The notes beneath the pieces are model-generated. The model worked only from the letters and a program-made list of their open reading frames with translations. It ran no database searches and had not been told where the DNA came from. A program made the translations under genes and the position numbers. From Chengkuizengella axinellae (GTDB lineage: Bacteria > Bacillota > Bacilli > Paenibacillales > KCTC-33759), in the NCBI RefSeq assembly GCF_030730905.1, contig NZ_JAVAMP010000003.1, positions 186,001 to 250,000 on the forward strand: a DNA stretch of 64,000 nt, written 5' to 3'. Shown here piece by piece: positions 17,318 through 26,012 of this stretch. Numbering within the stretch: position 1 is the stretch's first letter; each line of letters starts with the position of its first letter.

Positions 17318-18052
17318 ATGAAGGAGAATAAACCTGGATTAGGCAGAATGTGGAGCTTATATAAAAAAGGTGGGATTACACCAGCTGTGTCTTCAATGTT
17401 CAACAATCAAAATGCGCAGCAGATGGCATTTATTCGTTCTGTCATGAAAAATCAACGCAAAAAAGCGATTTCTGAAATGCCTTTAAACCAATTGGAAGTC
17501 GTTGTTTTTGACTTGGAAACTACTGGTTTTTCCCCGAATCAAGGTGATGAGATCATTTCTATAGGTGCAGTATTAGTGGAAGGAACAGAAGTGATAAAGA
17601 AAAAAAAGTTCTACACCGTCACGAATCCAAAAAGAGAGATCCCTGAAAATATTGTTAAATTAACTGGGATAACAAATGAAATGGCATTAAAAGGTGCGGA
17701 GCTTATCGAAGCACTGCATAATTTTTTAGGTTTTGTGAATAAAAGAGTACTTCTAGCTCATGGAACAGGTCATGATAAACAATTTTTAAATTCTGCACTT
17801 TGGAAAACCTCAAGAATCAGACTCTCACATCGAGTCCTGGATACGATGATCATTGGGAAGTGGCTGCATCCTGAAGTTCAAAATTACGATTTAGATACAT
17901 TGTTGAATATTTACGATATTCCCATTTCAAATAGACATCATGCTTTAGAGGATTCATTAATGACAGCTCAATTGTGGACAAATTTTTTAGAGAAAATTTT
18001 GAAAAAAAATATTTTTACTTTAGGTGATTTATATGCTTATTTAAGTAAATAA
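17318..18052 (+). CDS. DnaQ-like 3'-5' exonuclease (DEDDh)
   Basis: After a 65-residue N-terminal extension, the exonuclease motifs are VVFDLETTGF (ExoI, D and E), the middle HGTGHDKQFL (ExoII) and HHALEDSLMTA (ExoIII with catalytic His and Asp). Length (244 aa) suits a single-domain DnaQ-like enzyme. It forms a pair with the DUF294 gene. DUF294 and DnaQ-type domains are also combined in other bacteria, often near small-solute permeases. Substrate is unknown. Its stop lies 3 bp from the convergent MFS gene's stop, with no terminator between. Confidence 0.82.
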   Translation: MKENKPGLGRMWSLYKKGGITPAVSSMFNNQNAQQMAFIRSVMKNQRKKAISEMPLNQLEVVVFDLETTGFSPNQGDEIISIGAVLVEGTEVIKKKKFYTVTNPKREIPENIVKLTGITNEMALKGAELIEALHNFLGFVNKRVLLAHGTGHDKQFLNSALWKTSRIRLSHRVLDTMIIGKWLHPEVQNYDLDTLLNIYDIPISNRHHALEDSLMTAQLWTNFLEKILKKNIFTLGDLYAYLSK

Positions 18053-18055
18053 ACT

Positions 18056-19357
18056 TCAACTGATCGTTTTCTCTGGTCTAATTAAAAAGAACACAAGAAT
18101 CAAAGTAATTGAGGATAGACTAGTTACTGTGATAAATACAAGCTGGTGAGATACACTCATTAACCAACTAAATAAAGGTGGACCGAATGCAACGCCAAAA
18201 AATCGTAAGCTGCTGTATAACGAGGTTATCATGCCACGTTCTTTTCTAGAAACAGAGCCTGTGATTAATGTGTTGATACAAGGTAAAACTAGACCAGTAC
18301 CAATACTGCTTAATGTAATGAGGGTAATAAACAAGTAAATATTTTTATAATAGAAGATGGTAAATGATAGTGAAATTACAGAGATCATAAGTCCAATATT
18401 CAATAACCATCGTATGACAACTCCATTTTTTTTAATTTTACTTCCAGTAATATACGAAGTGAAAACCATTCCTAATAAAGGGATTGCTAAAATAAATCCT
18501 TTTAACACCCCATCTATAGAATACGGTTTATTCTCTAATAAATCTGATAAATAAAACAGAACTCCAAATAAAATGAATAAAGCTAAGGAACCAACAAAGA
18601 AAGATGTGACTAACCAACGGCCTTTCTTTTTTAGTATGACAACAATTTTTTTTAAGTAAGGTTTTAATTTCATAGGTTTCTTTTTCTTTTTCGGTTCTTT
18701 TATGAAAAATATGACCGCTAATAAAGAAATGAGACAAAAAACAGGAAAAGCAAAAAAGGCCGCATACCATATAATAAATGCTAGTAATGATCCAATGATC
18801 GGACTAAGGACTTTACCAGTACCATTGGCAGCTTCAATCAGTCCTAAAGCTTTGCTTTCCATTCCTCCTTTAAATAAATCACCCACTAATGCCATAGCGA
18901 TAGGAGCGGTTCCTGCTGCCCCTAAACCTTGAATAATACGTGCAATTAAAATTAAACCAAAGGAATGCCACACAGCTGCAAAACCTGCTAAAACACCTCC
19001 TAACCCGTATACAATCAAAGAAGGAATGATGATTGATTTTCTATTAAAACGATCAGATAAGTAACCTAATACAGGGATGAATAATCCAGCAGATATAGAA
19101 AATAAGGTGATAGTTAGACTAGTTTGAAATTGACTTATGTTCATAATACGCTGCATATCAGGAAGAACAGGAATAATCATAGAATTACCTAAAACTAAAA
19201 CAATGGGAACAGAAGATAATGTCATATATAAAAGCAAATTTCCTTTGTTACGTTCAGCGTGTTTTCTATCAGTCTTAGCACTTTTTTTATGAATAGGGAA
19301 AGAATCTATATCACTCTCGAAAAAAATCTGTAGTTTCTTTTTTTTTGTTTTAAACAT
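18056..19357 (-). CDS. MFS drug/metabolite exporter
   Basis: This 433-aa transporter has a charged 45-residue cytoplasmic N-terminus and about twelve membrane helices. The loop motif GYLSDRFNRKS between helices 2 and 3 and RIIQGLGAAGTAPIAMAL mark the Bmr/DHA1-14 export branch. An ATG at 19375 opens a longer frame but overlaps the AAGGAGG site; the ATG at 19357 is correctly placed behind it. The gene is divergent from the MarR regulator with a 21-bp operator between, so it is probably repressed by that MarR and induced by a toxic ligand. Confidence 0.85.
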   Translation of the reverse strand: MFKTKKKKLQIFFESDIDSFPIHKKSAKTDRKHAERNKGNLLLYMTLSSVPIVLVLGNSMIIPVLPDMQRIMNISQFQTSLTITLFSISAGLFIPVLGYLSDRFNRKSIIIPSLIVYGLGGVLAGFAAVWHSFGLILIARIIQGLGAAGTAPIAMALVGDLFKGGMESKALGLIEAANGTGKVLSPIIGSLLAFIIWYAAFFAFPVFCLISLLAVIFFIKEPKKKKKPMKLKPYLKKIVVILKKKGRWLVTSFFVGSLALFILFGVLFYLSDLLENKPYSIDGVLKGFILAIPLLGMVFTSYITGSKIKKNGVVIRWLLNIGLMISVISLSFTIFYYKNIYLFITLITLSSIGTGLVLPCINTLITGSVSRKERGMITSLYSSLRFFGVAFGPPLFSWLMSVSHQLVFITVTSLSSITLILVFFLIRPEKTIS

Positions 19358-19450
19358 TTGATGCCTCCTTGTCATGGATGTTTATTATGGACACTTATTA
19401 ATGTTCCCGCATAAGTCATCAACATACGTTATAAAAATGTTGACAACAAA

Positions 19451-19471
19451 TTAGTTTATATACTAAACTAA
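19451..19471. promoter_or_regulatory. MarR operator site 1
   Basis: TTAGTTTA-TATAC-TAAACTAA is a near-perfect palindrome between the divergent MFS and marR genes. It overlaps the probable -10 of marR (TTGACA at 19440-19445, TAAACT at 19464-19469), the expected layout for autorepression. Confidence 0.75.
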
Positions 19472-19475
19472 TTTT

Positions 19476-19937
19476 ATGAATAGAAAAAACATGGAACCAT
19501 CAAACAGAAATATAGAAATGGGAAGTCGTCATTTAGGACGTTTATTTATGCAATTTAAACAACTTGAACGACATCCTCGTGTATTTGGTGAGGCTGGTCC
19601 GTTAACACCAAGTGAAATTCATACTATAGATGCGATTAGCTGTGAAAGTGGCATTCTTATGAGTGAGTTGGCTGCTAGACTTAGTGTGACAAAAGGCGCT
19701 GTATCACAAATTGTGAAAAAGCTTGAATCCAAACAGCTTGTTCAAAGGACCCCTCATCCAGAGGATTCTAGGGCAGTAATGATTTCTTTGACTGAAAAAG
19801 GAATAATTGCATTCCAAGCGCATCGCGAATTACATCAAAATTTTTATAAAGAACTTAGTGATCAATTAAACCAAGATGAAATTCAAATATTTGAGAAATG
19901 CATTCAGAAGTTGACTGAGCTATTAAAAAAAGAATAA
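19476..19937 (+). CDS. MarR-family transcriptional repressor
   Basis: This 153-aa winged-helix protein has the MarR recognition region (MSELAARLSVTKGAVSQIVKKLESKQLVQR) and wing (PEDSRAVMISLTEKG). It likely represses itself, the divergent MFS exporter and two downstream genes, each preceded by the same 21-bp site. The ATG at 19476 has no ribosome binding site, and the best promoter would start transcription almost at the ATG, so leaderless translation is possible. Internal ATGs at 19491 and 19518 also lack good sites. Confidence 0.88.
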   Translation: MNRKNMEPSNRNIEMGSRHLGRLFMQFKQLERHPRVFGEAGPLTPSEIHTIDAISCESGILMSELAARLSVTKGAVSQIVKKLESKQLVQRTPHPEDSRAVMISLTEKGIIAFQAHRELHQNFYKELSDQLNQDEIQIFEKCIQKLTELLKKE

Positions 19938-19939
19938 TA

Positions 19940-20060
19940 AAGAAAACCTTGCTTTCAGAGGGAGTTTTTATATCTCCCGCTGAAAGTTAGATGACCTTAT
20001 CAGGTGAAATTATGCTGTTTATTTCCCCCTTGAAGAAGAGGGAGTCTTATAGCATAAGAA
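19940..20060 (-). repeat. Two-hairpin intergenic repeat, family R, copy A
   Basis: The reverse complement of this segment matches 29315-29430 along its length, including ACTCCCTCTTCTTCAAGGGG and the block GATAAGGTCATCTAACTTTC. It folds as two long hairpins: CTTTCAGAGGGAG with CTCCCGCTGAAAG, and TTATGCT with AGCATAA enclosing a C-rich/G-rich stem. It sits directly after marR and may act as its 3' end. Confidence 0.75.
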
Positions 20061-20082
20061 AGTGATAAATTTTTTTGAAATT

Positions 20083-20103
20083 TTAGTTTAGTATCTATAC
20101 TAG
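20083..20103. promoter_or_regulatory. MarR operator site 2
   Basis: TTAGTTTAG-TAT-CTATACTAG aligns without gaps to the other three 21-bp sites. It lies 162 bp upstream of the membrane-protein gene; a TATAAT-like box follows near 20124. Confidence 0.6.
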
Positions 20104-20184
20104 TTTGAGGTATACCGATGTTTGATATAATATAAAAATTTTGCAACTTAAAGCGGGGGTGAGATATGAAATTTTTTTGATTAT

Positions 20185-20205
20185 TTAGTTTAGAATCTAA
20201 ATTAC
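20185..20205. promoter_or_regulatory. MarR operator site 3
   Basis: TTAGTTTAG-AAT-CTAAATTAC matches the same operator, 40 bp upstream of the TTG start of the membrane-protein gene. The left half is perfect, the right half has two mismatches. Confidence 0.6.
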
Positions 20206-20244
20206 TTTGCTGAAATTGGATCAAAGGGAGAGGAGGGATTAAAG

Positions 20245-20730
20245 TTGAAGTCATACTTTAAAAAGTTTCAAAAAAAATCAGTACCAAGCATGAATAATGA
20301 AATTATTTTGTTTTTGAGTGTTGGGTTTTTAGCAGAATCATTAATTGGCAGTGGATTTGCGAAACAAATGGAATTATGGATGTCCTCTTTATTTGACCTT
20401 TCATTTCTATTATTTGTTTTCATCATATTGCTATCTATCATCATTACAACATTTATTGGGATACACCCTTTAATTATGGTTATGGTGCTAGTCACTCAGT
20501 TTGATCCTACGGTTTTCCTTATGAAAAAAGAAATTTTTGCGTTATTACTGATGGTCGGTTGGTCCATGGCAGTATTATTAAGTCCTGTTACTTCTTTTAA
20601 TATGTTAGTAAGCGGGACTGTCAAGGAAAAGGGAACTACGATAGGATTACGATGGAATGGAGGGTACATTGGGATTATTTTAATTACAAGTATTTCATAT
20701 ATTTATGTATTGCATTTATTCACTACTTAG
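20245..20730 (+). CDS. Short membrane protein resembling the C-terminal half of an ion-transporter-type permease
   Basis: This 161-aa protein has four to five hydrophobic segments. Phrases such as TTFIGIHPLIMVMVL and SMAVLLSPVTSFNMLVSG resemble the C-terminal half of larger permeases of the ion-transporter (ArsB/NhaD-like) superfamily, but the assignment is weak. A GAGGAGGG site precedes TTG 20245, so it is translatable as it stands. The upstream region contains a second operator copy and an orphan GGGGGTGAG site with a five-codon frame (20166-20180), suggesting a deletion or duplication removed an N-terminal part. It is either a genuine small protein or a decayed permease. Confidence 0.55.
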   Translation: MKSYFKKFQKKSVPSMNNEIILFLSVGFLAESLIGSGFAKQMELWMSSLFDLSFLLFVFIILLSIIITTFIGIHPLIMVMVLVTQFDPTVFLMKKEIFALLLMVGWSMAVLLSPVTSFNMLVSGTVKEKGTTIGLRWNGGYIGIILITSISYIYVLHLFTT

Positions 20731-20752
20731 GACAAAGATTTTTTTAAAACAT

Positions 20753-20773
20753 ATAGTTTAGTAACTAAATAAA
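20753..20773. promoter_or_regulatory. MarR operator site 4
   Basis: ATAGTTTAG-TAA-CTAAATAAA aligns to sites 1-3. It lies 22 bp upstream of the GTG start of the saccharopine-dehydrogenase-like gene, so that gene probably has its own MarR-controlled expression. Confidence 0.6.
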
Positions 20774-20795
20774 TTAATTTTCGGAGGTTTGAATT

Positions 20796-21863
20796 GTGAA
20801 AGATAAAATTATAGTAATAGGCGGATATGGACAAGTGGGTCAGATTATTAGCAAGGATCTTGGGGAGCTTTTCCCTGGAAAGGTTTTTGCAGCCGGAAGA
20901 AGTTATAGGAAAGCTAAAGAGTTTTGCGATTTGAGTAAAGGAAATGTGCAGCCACTTCAAGTTAATGTGAATGAAAATTTTTTATCAGATCATATGTTGA
21001 AAGAAACATTAGTAGTTGTTATGTGCTTAGATCAACAAAACACGCAATTTATGGAAAGGTGCTTTCAACATCATATTCATTATGTGGACATCACAGCTTC
21101 TTATGAATTTTTAACAAAAGTAAGAAACATTAAGTTAGAAAGAAGTCCATTGCAATCTAGTGCAGTTTTAAGTGTTGGATTAGCGCCAGGACTGACGAAT
21201 ATGCTAGTCAAGCATACTATTGAGCAAATGGATGAAGTGAACTCCGCTGATATTTACATTATGATGGGTGTGGGAGATCAGCATGGGAAAGCAGGGATTA
21301 AATGGATGATCAATAACTTGGATTCTGAATTCCCTGTAATTGAAAATGGAGTGGAAAAACAGGTGAGAAGTTTTGAAAATGGATTAAAAACTGAATTCCC
21401 TAATCATTTAGGACATAGAAAAGCTTTTCGTTTTAACTTTACAGATCAACATGTATTACCACATACGTTAGGCATTGGATCAGTATCTACTAGACTTTGC
21501 TTTGATTCCATTGTCTTGACAAATCTTATAGCATTGTTTAAAAAAGTGGGGGTCTTCCGTTTACTTAAGATACGTTTTTTACATCAAATTACACTTGCTC
21601 TGTTCGAAAAGCTGAGTTTTGGTGGTGATATTTGGGTCATTAAAGTGAAAGCAGAAGGGTATATAAATAGTAAGAAAGCAATTATAGAAACTTCTCTACA
21701 TGGACATAAGGAATCCTTCATTACAGGAAAAGTAGCTGGATTTGTCGCAAAGGAACTGTATATGAACAAATATCCACAAGGAATCTTTCATATTGAGGAG
21801 TTGTTTCAACCAAAAGAACTGTTTAAATCATTAAGATCTTACATGAAATTAGAATCTATATAA
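20796..21863 (+). CDS. Saccharopine dehydrogenase-like NAD(P)-binding protein
   Basis: This 355-aa protein starts with a Rossmann motif (IIVIGGYGQVGQII) and follows the saccharopine dehydrogenase NAD(P)-binding family pattern (MCLDQQNTQFMERCF, VDITASYEFL, SVGLAPGLTNML). Family members include true lysine-pathway enzymes and many oxidoreductases of unknown substrate; no lysine genes are nearby. GTG 20796 lies behind a CGGAGG site. MarR-type operator 4 is immediately upstream, tying it to the MFS exporter and suggesting a role in detoxifying or altering the same inducing compound (inference). Confidence 0.75.
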   Translation: MKDKIIVIGGYGQVGQIISKDLGELFPGKVFAAGRSYRKAKEFCDLSKGNVQPLQVNVNENFLSDHMLKETLVVVMCLDQQNTQFMERCFQHHIHYVDITASYEFLTKVRNIKLERSPLQSSAVLSVGLAPGLTNMLVKHTIEQMDEVNSADIYIMMGVGDQHGKAGIKWMINNLDSEFPVIENGVEKQVRSFENGLKTEFPNHLGHRKAFRFNFTDQHVLPHTLGIGSVSTRLCFDSIVLTNLIALFKKVGVFRLLKIRFLHQITLALFEKLSFGGDIWVIKVKAEGYINSKKAIIETSLHGHKESFITGKVAGFVAKELYMNKYPQGIFHIEELFQPKELFKSLRSYMKLESI

Positions 21864-21870
21864 TTCGAAT

Positions 21871-21912
21871 AAAAAGAAGCTGAAGAAAGTACTAATACTC
21901 TCTTCAGCTTCT
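21871..21912 (-). terminator. Rho-independent terminator (mainly minus strand)
   Basis: AGAAGCTGAAGA pairs with TCTTCAGCTTCT around a 14-nt loop. On the minus strand it is followed by TTTTT, so it probably terminates cimA transcripts; it may also stop the convergent gene. Confidence 0.7.
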
Positions 21913-22009
21913 CAACATTAACGTTTCACTTCTCTATTTGTATAAAGTGTATAGATCCATGTAAATTTGAAGCTAACCTGATAGTATTTGAATCACCTTT
22001 GTAAGTAAT

Positions 22010-23629
22010 TTAATGGTTGATCAGTCCTAATTTTTTTTGTTGGTTGTTTTCTTCAGAAGTTGTTCTATTTTTTCCAATTAAACCATAACGGATGCTGTCG
22101 ACTAAAGCTTGCCAGCTAGCTTCTATAATATTTTCAGAAACCCCAACTGTACTCCAAGTATTCTCAAAATCAGATGATTCAATAAGCACACGCACTTTTG
22201 CTGCTGTAGCGTCTTTTTCATCAATAACTCTTACCTTGTAATCAGATAAGTGCATGTTTTTTATTTCAGGATAAAATTTCTCAAGTGCTCTTCTGAGTGC
22301 ATTGTCTAATGCATTTACAGGACCTGTTCCTTCTGCTGCCATATAAACGAGTTCTCCGTGTACATTCAGTTTTACAATTGCCTCTGATGCCACAGGACGA
22401 TCTTTAGATTTAGCTACTAATATTTTAAATGATTCTAATGTAAAAATTTCCTCTAACTCTCCAAAAGCTTTGCGTAACAATAATTCCAATGATGCGTCAG
22501 CACCTTCAAATTGATATCCTTGATGCTCCAATGTTTTTATATCATCAATGATTTTTTTCGCTTGTGCAGACTCTTTGTCAAAATCAAGATTCAATTCTTC
22601 TGCTTTAAAGATAACGTTGCTTTGACCAGCTAATTCAGATACCAATACTCTTTGTTTATTGCCTACAAGCTCAGGAACGATATGCTCATATGTTTTTGGG
22701 TGTTTCATAATGGCAGAAACATGAATTCCCCCTTTATGTGCAAAAGCTGCGGCACCCACATAAGGTTGATTCACGGGCATATTTATATTGGCAATTTCAC
22801 TGACATATCGAGATACATTAGTGAGCTGCGACAATTGTTCATCTGTAATACATTGATAGTTTAGTTTTAATTGCAAGTTAGGAATGATTGAAATTAGATT
22901 GGCATTGCCACATCGTTCCCCCAAACCATTCATTGTTCCTTGAACCTGTCTAGCACCTGCTTTTACAGCAGCTAAGGAATTAGCAACAGCCAACTCACAA
23001 TCGTTATGTGTATGAATCCCTACAGAAGTAGATACCGCAGTACATACTTTTCTAACGATTTCAAAAATCTCACTTGGCATTGAACCACCGTTTGTATCGC
23101 ATAAAACGATCCAATCTGCCCCTGCATCTTCTGCTTTTTGAATTGTAGCAAGCGCATATTCAGGATTGTTTTTATATCCATCAAAGAAATGCTCTGCATC
23201 ATAAATGACTTCAAGACCTTTGCTTTTTAAATACTTAATAGAATCATATATCATCTCTAGATTTTCTTCTAATGTAGTTTGAATTGCTTTATGCACATGA
23301 AAATCCCAAGATTTACCGAATATAGTAGCAACAGAAACTTGCGTTTCCAAAATACGATTTAAATTGATATCTTCTTCTGCTTTGATTCCTTTACGGCGTG
23401 TACTTCCAAAAGCTGTAACCTTTGCGTTTTTTAAATCTAGTTCTTTGACCCTGTTGAAAAACTCAATATCCTTGTGATTGCTACCTGGCCATCCGCCTTC
23501 TATATAGTGAACACCTAACGTGTCTAACTTTCCGGCAATTTTAATTTTATCCTCTACAGATAAGCTGATTCCTTCTCCTTGAGTACCATCACGAAGAGTA
23601 GTATCAAAAAGTTTAACTACGTTTGTCAT
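22010..23629 (-). CDS. cimA: (R)-citramalate synthase
   Basis: This 539-aa enzyme condenses acetyl-CoA and pyruvate to citramalate, the first step of the threonine-independent isoleucine route. The HMGL-like catalytic domain starts [15 protein letters not shown] and contains [13 protein letters not shown] with metal-binding His residues and [11 protein letters not shown]. The C-terminal LeuA-type allosteric domain is at about residues 400-530. The length and the GWPGS(N) specificity segment distinguish it from 2-isopropylmalate synthase. An ATG at 23656 opens a longer frame, but GAGGAGG lies just before ATG 23629. No leu/ilv genes are adjacent. Confidence 0.9.
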   Translation of the reverse strand: MTNVVKLFDTTLRDGTQGEGISLSVEDKIKIAGKLDTLGVHYIEGGWPGSNHKDIEFFNRVKELDLKNAKVTAFGSTRRKGIKAEEDINLNRILETQVSVATIFGKSWDFHVHKAIQTTLEENLEMIYDSIKYLKSKGLEVIYDAEHFFDGYKNNPEYALATIQKAEDAGADWIVLCDTNGGSMPSEIFEIVRKVCTAVSTSVGIHTHNDCELAVANSLAAVKAGARQVQGTMNGLGERCGNANLISIIPNLQLKLNYQCITDEQLSQLTNVSRYVSEIANINMPVNQPYVGAAAFAHKGGIHVSAIMKHPKTYEHIVPELVGNKQRVLVSELAGQSNVIFKAEELNLDFDKESAQAKKIIDDIKTLEHQGYQFEGADASLELLLRKAFGELEEIFTLESFKILVAKSKDRPVASEAIVKLNVHGELVYMAAEGTGPVNALDNALRRALEKFYPEIKNMHLSDYKVRVIDEKDATAAKVRVLIESSDFENTWSTVGVSENIIEASWQALVDSIRYGLIGKNRTTSEENNQQKKLGLINH

Positions 23630-23665
23630 CGGAGTCCTCCTCTGTTTTACGTTCATAATTACATA

Positions 23666-23674
23666 ATTATAACA
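23666..23674 (-). promoter_or_regulatory. Extended -10 promoter element of cimA
   Basis: On the minus strand TGTTATAAT gives an extended -10, 36 bp upstream of the cimA start. No good -35 is visible and no T-box leader fits in the space. Confidence 0.45.
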
Positions 23675-23827
23675 CTTTTTTTCTTTGTTTTCCCCAAAAA
23701 ATGCACTCTAAAATTGATAATTTATCTTCTTTAAAGGTAGGACTTCACTTTTTGGGACGTATTATGTAAAATTGTAATGTTAATAAAACTTAAATAAATT
23801 TAAATAACATAGTGGAGGATTATAAAG

Positions 23828-24187
23828 ATGTCAACAAAACCATCAAGAACTTTAGACCCAGTACCTAACCCGCATCCTGATCGAGAGTATGTGGTAGAAA
23901 TTAAATGTCCAGAATTCACAGCATTATGTCCAGTAACAGGTCAACCTGACTTTGCTACGATTACATTTAAATATGTCCCTGGACCATCCATTGTAGAATT
24001 AAAATCTTTGAAGTTATATATTTGGAGCTTTCGTGATGAAGGTCATTTTCATGAAGATGTAACAAATACAATGTTAAAAGACTTTGTAAAAATGATTCAG
24101 CCAAGAAAACTTGAAGTAATTGGAGAATTTGGTGTACGCGGAGGCATTTATACAACCGTAAAAGCGGATTATGAAGAAGGTAAATAA
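23828..24187 (+). CDS. queF: NADPH-dependent preQ0 reductase (short QueF)
   Basis: QueF reduces 7-cyano-7-deazaguanine (preQ0) to preQ1 in queuosine synthesis. This 119-aa form keeps the core: the nucleophile Cys in [16 protein letters not shown] with the adjacent Asp, the binding Glu in [10 protein letters not shown], and FHEDVTN. Compared with the about 165-aa Bacillus enzyme it lacks part of the N- and C-terminal ends. A GTGGAGG site precedes the ATG. The other que genes (queD, queE, queC) lie about 7.5 kb away. The stop overlaps the dinB start by 17 bp. Confidence 0.9.
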   Translation: MSTKPSRTLDPVPNPHPDREYVVEIKCPEFTALCPVTGQPDFATITFKYVPGPSIVELKSLKLYIWSFRDEGHFHEDVTNTMLKDFVKMIQPRKLEVIGEFGVRGGIYTTVKADYEEGK

Positions 24188-25469
24188 TTATTATCCTAAA
24201 CAAGGGAGGGTGATCCTCCATGTGGATATGAATGCTTTTTATTGTTCGGTGCATGAAGCAGAGGAACCTGATTTGTATAAAGGAAAGCCGATTGCTGTTT
24301 CAGGTAGTACTGAAATGAGAAAAGGAATTATTGTTACTTCTTCTTATCCAGCCCGTAAAAGAGGCATAAAAACAGGGATGAATGTACGAGAAGCACTAAG
24401 GATTTGTCCTGAGTTAATTTTGATTCGTCCCAATTTCAATTTATATCGAACGTATTCTCTTCAGTTTATGGATATGGCTCGGAACTATTCACCTTTGGTC
24501 CAGGTTATGTCCATAGATGAATGTTTTGTAGATATTACAGGCTCAAAAAAGTTTGGAACACCTCTAGAAATTGCAAATACCTTGCAAAAGAGAATTCAAT
24601 CTGAATTAGGCCTTCCTTGTTCTATAGGTATTGCACCTAATAAATTGTTAGCCAAAATGGCATCAGATATGAAGAAGCCAAATGGAATAACAGTCCTGAG
24701 ATTAAGAGATGTTCCTCAAATATTATGGGGTAAACCATGCGTAGAATTATATGGAATTGGCGAAAAAACTGCAAAAAAACTTGAAAAAATAAACATATAT
24801 ACGATAGGACAATTAGCTGTATCAAATAAAGATAAATTGTCTAGGACCTTTGGCATTCAAGGTCCTCTTTTAATCAAAGCAGCAAATGGATTGGATGAGT
24901 CGCCTGTAAATCCAGAACGAGGGCAAAATAAATCAGTGGGGCATACAACAACACTCCCATTTGACTATACTAAGGAAGAAGACATTAAACGTGTATTTTT
25001 AAATTTAGCAGACCAAGTAACTAGAAGGCTGCGAAAAAAAGAGCTTATTTCCAACACGGTTCAAATCACGATACGTGATCCTAAGATGAAAACCATTACA
25101 CGCTCCAGTACACTTGCGCAATCAACAGATCAATTAGAAACTGTGTTTAAAGAAGCTTTTCGACTTTTCCAAAATCATTGGAAAGAAAGTGCTCCTGTTC
25201 GATTGCTGGGTATTACTTTGCAAAACTTATCCTCTAAGGAAGAATCTCCACAACAATTAGATTTGTTTGAATATGATACTGCACCTACTAAAGAAGAACT
25301 TATCAAAACAATGGATCAAATTCGAAATAAATATGGGGAAGATTCTTTGTTGACTGCGGGTATGTTGGGACAGGATCCATCTTCTGCCATTCGAGATCAT
25401 AAACATCGAGGTACTTCACTACAAACTGATTTTTTAGATGCTTCAGATCATGAGCAGGATGATGAATAA
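24171..25469 (+). CDS. dinB: DNA polymerase IV (Y-family translesion polymerase)
   Basis: This 432-aa error-prone polymerase bypasses DNA lesions. Catalytic acidic residues are in [16 protein letters not shown] and [12 protein letters not shown]; helix-hairpin-helix motifs ([16 protein letters not shown]) and the little-finger domain follow. QQLDLFEYD near residue 365 fits a beta-clamp binding motif. It overlaps the end of queF by 17 bp in another frame, so translation may be coupled. The start region holds GGGAGGGTGATCCTCC, a small hairpin that could mask initiation at later GTG codons. Confidence 0.9.
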   Translation: MKKVNNYYPKQGRVILHVDMNAFYCSVHEAEEPDLYKGKPIAVSGSTEMRKGIIVTSSYPARKRGIKTGMNVREALRICPELILIRPNFNLYRTYSLQFMDMARNYSPLVQVMSIDECFVDITGSKKFGTPLEIANTLQKRIQSELGLPCSIGIAPNKLLAKMASDMKKPNGITVLRLRDVPQILWGKPCVELYGIGEKTAKKLEKINIYTIGQLAVSNKDKLSRTFGIQGPLLIKAANGLDESPVNPERGQNKSVGHTTTLPFDYTKEEDIKRVFLNLADQVTRRLRKKELISNTVQITIRDPKMKTITRSSTLAQSTDQLETVFKEAFRLFQNHWKESAPVRLLGITLQNLSSKEESPQQLDLFEYDTAPTKEELIKTMDQIRNKYGEDSLLTAGMLGQDPSSAIRDHKHRGTSLQTDFLDASDHEQDDE

Positions 25470-25547
25470 ATATGAACTAGAAACTTTTCTTTATTAACGT
25501 TATTATGAATTATTATAATAAGGGCACAATAATTTATGGGAAATGAA

Positions 25548-25576
25548 TTGAACTTTCCATAAAATTATATTATATT
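25548..25576 (+). promoter_or_regulatory. Sigma-A promoter of the ferredoxin gene
   Basis: TTGAAC (25548-25553), a 17-bp spacer and TATATT (25571-25576) lie about 50 bp before the ferredoxin start. Confidence 0.6.
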
Positions 25577-25581
25577 TGTAA

Positions 25582-25863
<282 letters not shown>

Positions 25864-25871
25864 TGAATAAA

Positions 25872-25897
25872 AACCTCTTCAAAAGAAGGGGTTTTTT
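25872..25897 (+). terminator. Rho-independent terminator of fer
   Basis: AACCTCTTC pairs with GAAGGGGTT around AAAA and is followed by a T-run, 8 bp after the fer stop codon. Confidence 0.9.
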
Positions 25898-26012
25898 ATT
25901 GAATAAATAAATTGTGAAATAATTCACAATATGTTTCGAATATGAAATTCCCATTGAAAGAAAGGTTCACTTTATAGTATATTCAAGATCACATAAAGGG
26001 TGGAGGGAAATT

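Noticed and set aside
23630-23827. T-box leader for cimA
   Set aside because: The -10 lies 36 bp from the start codon; no T-box sequence or antiterminator is visible.
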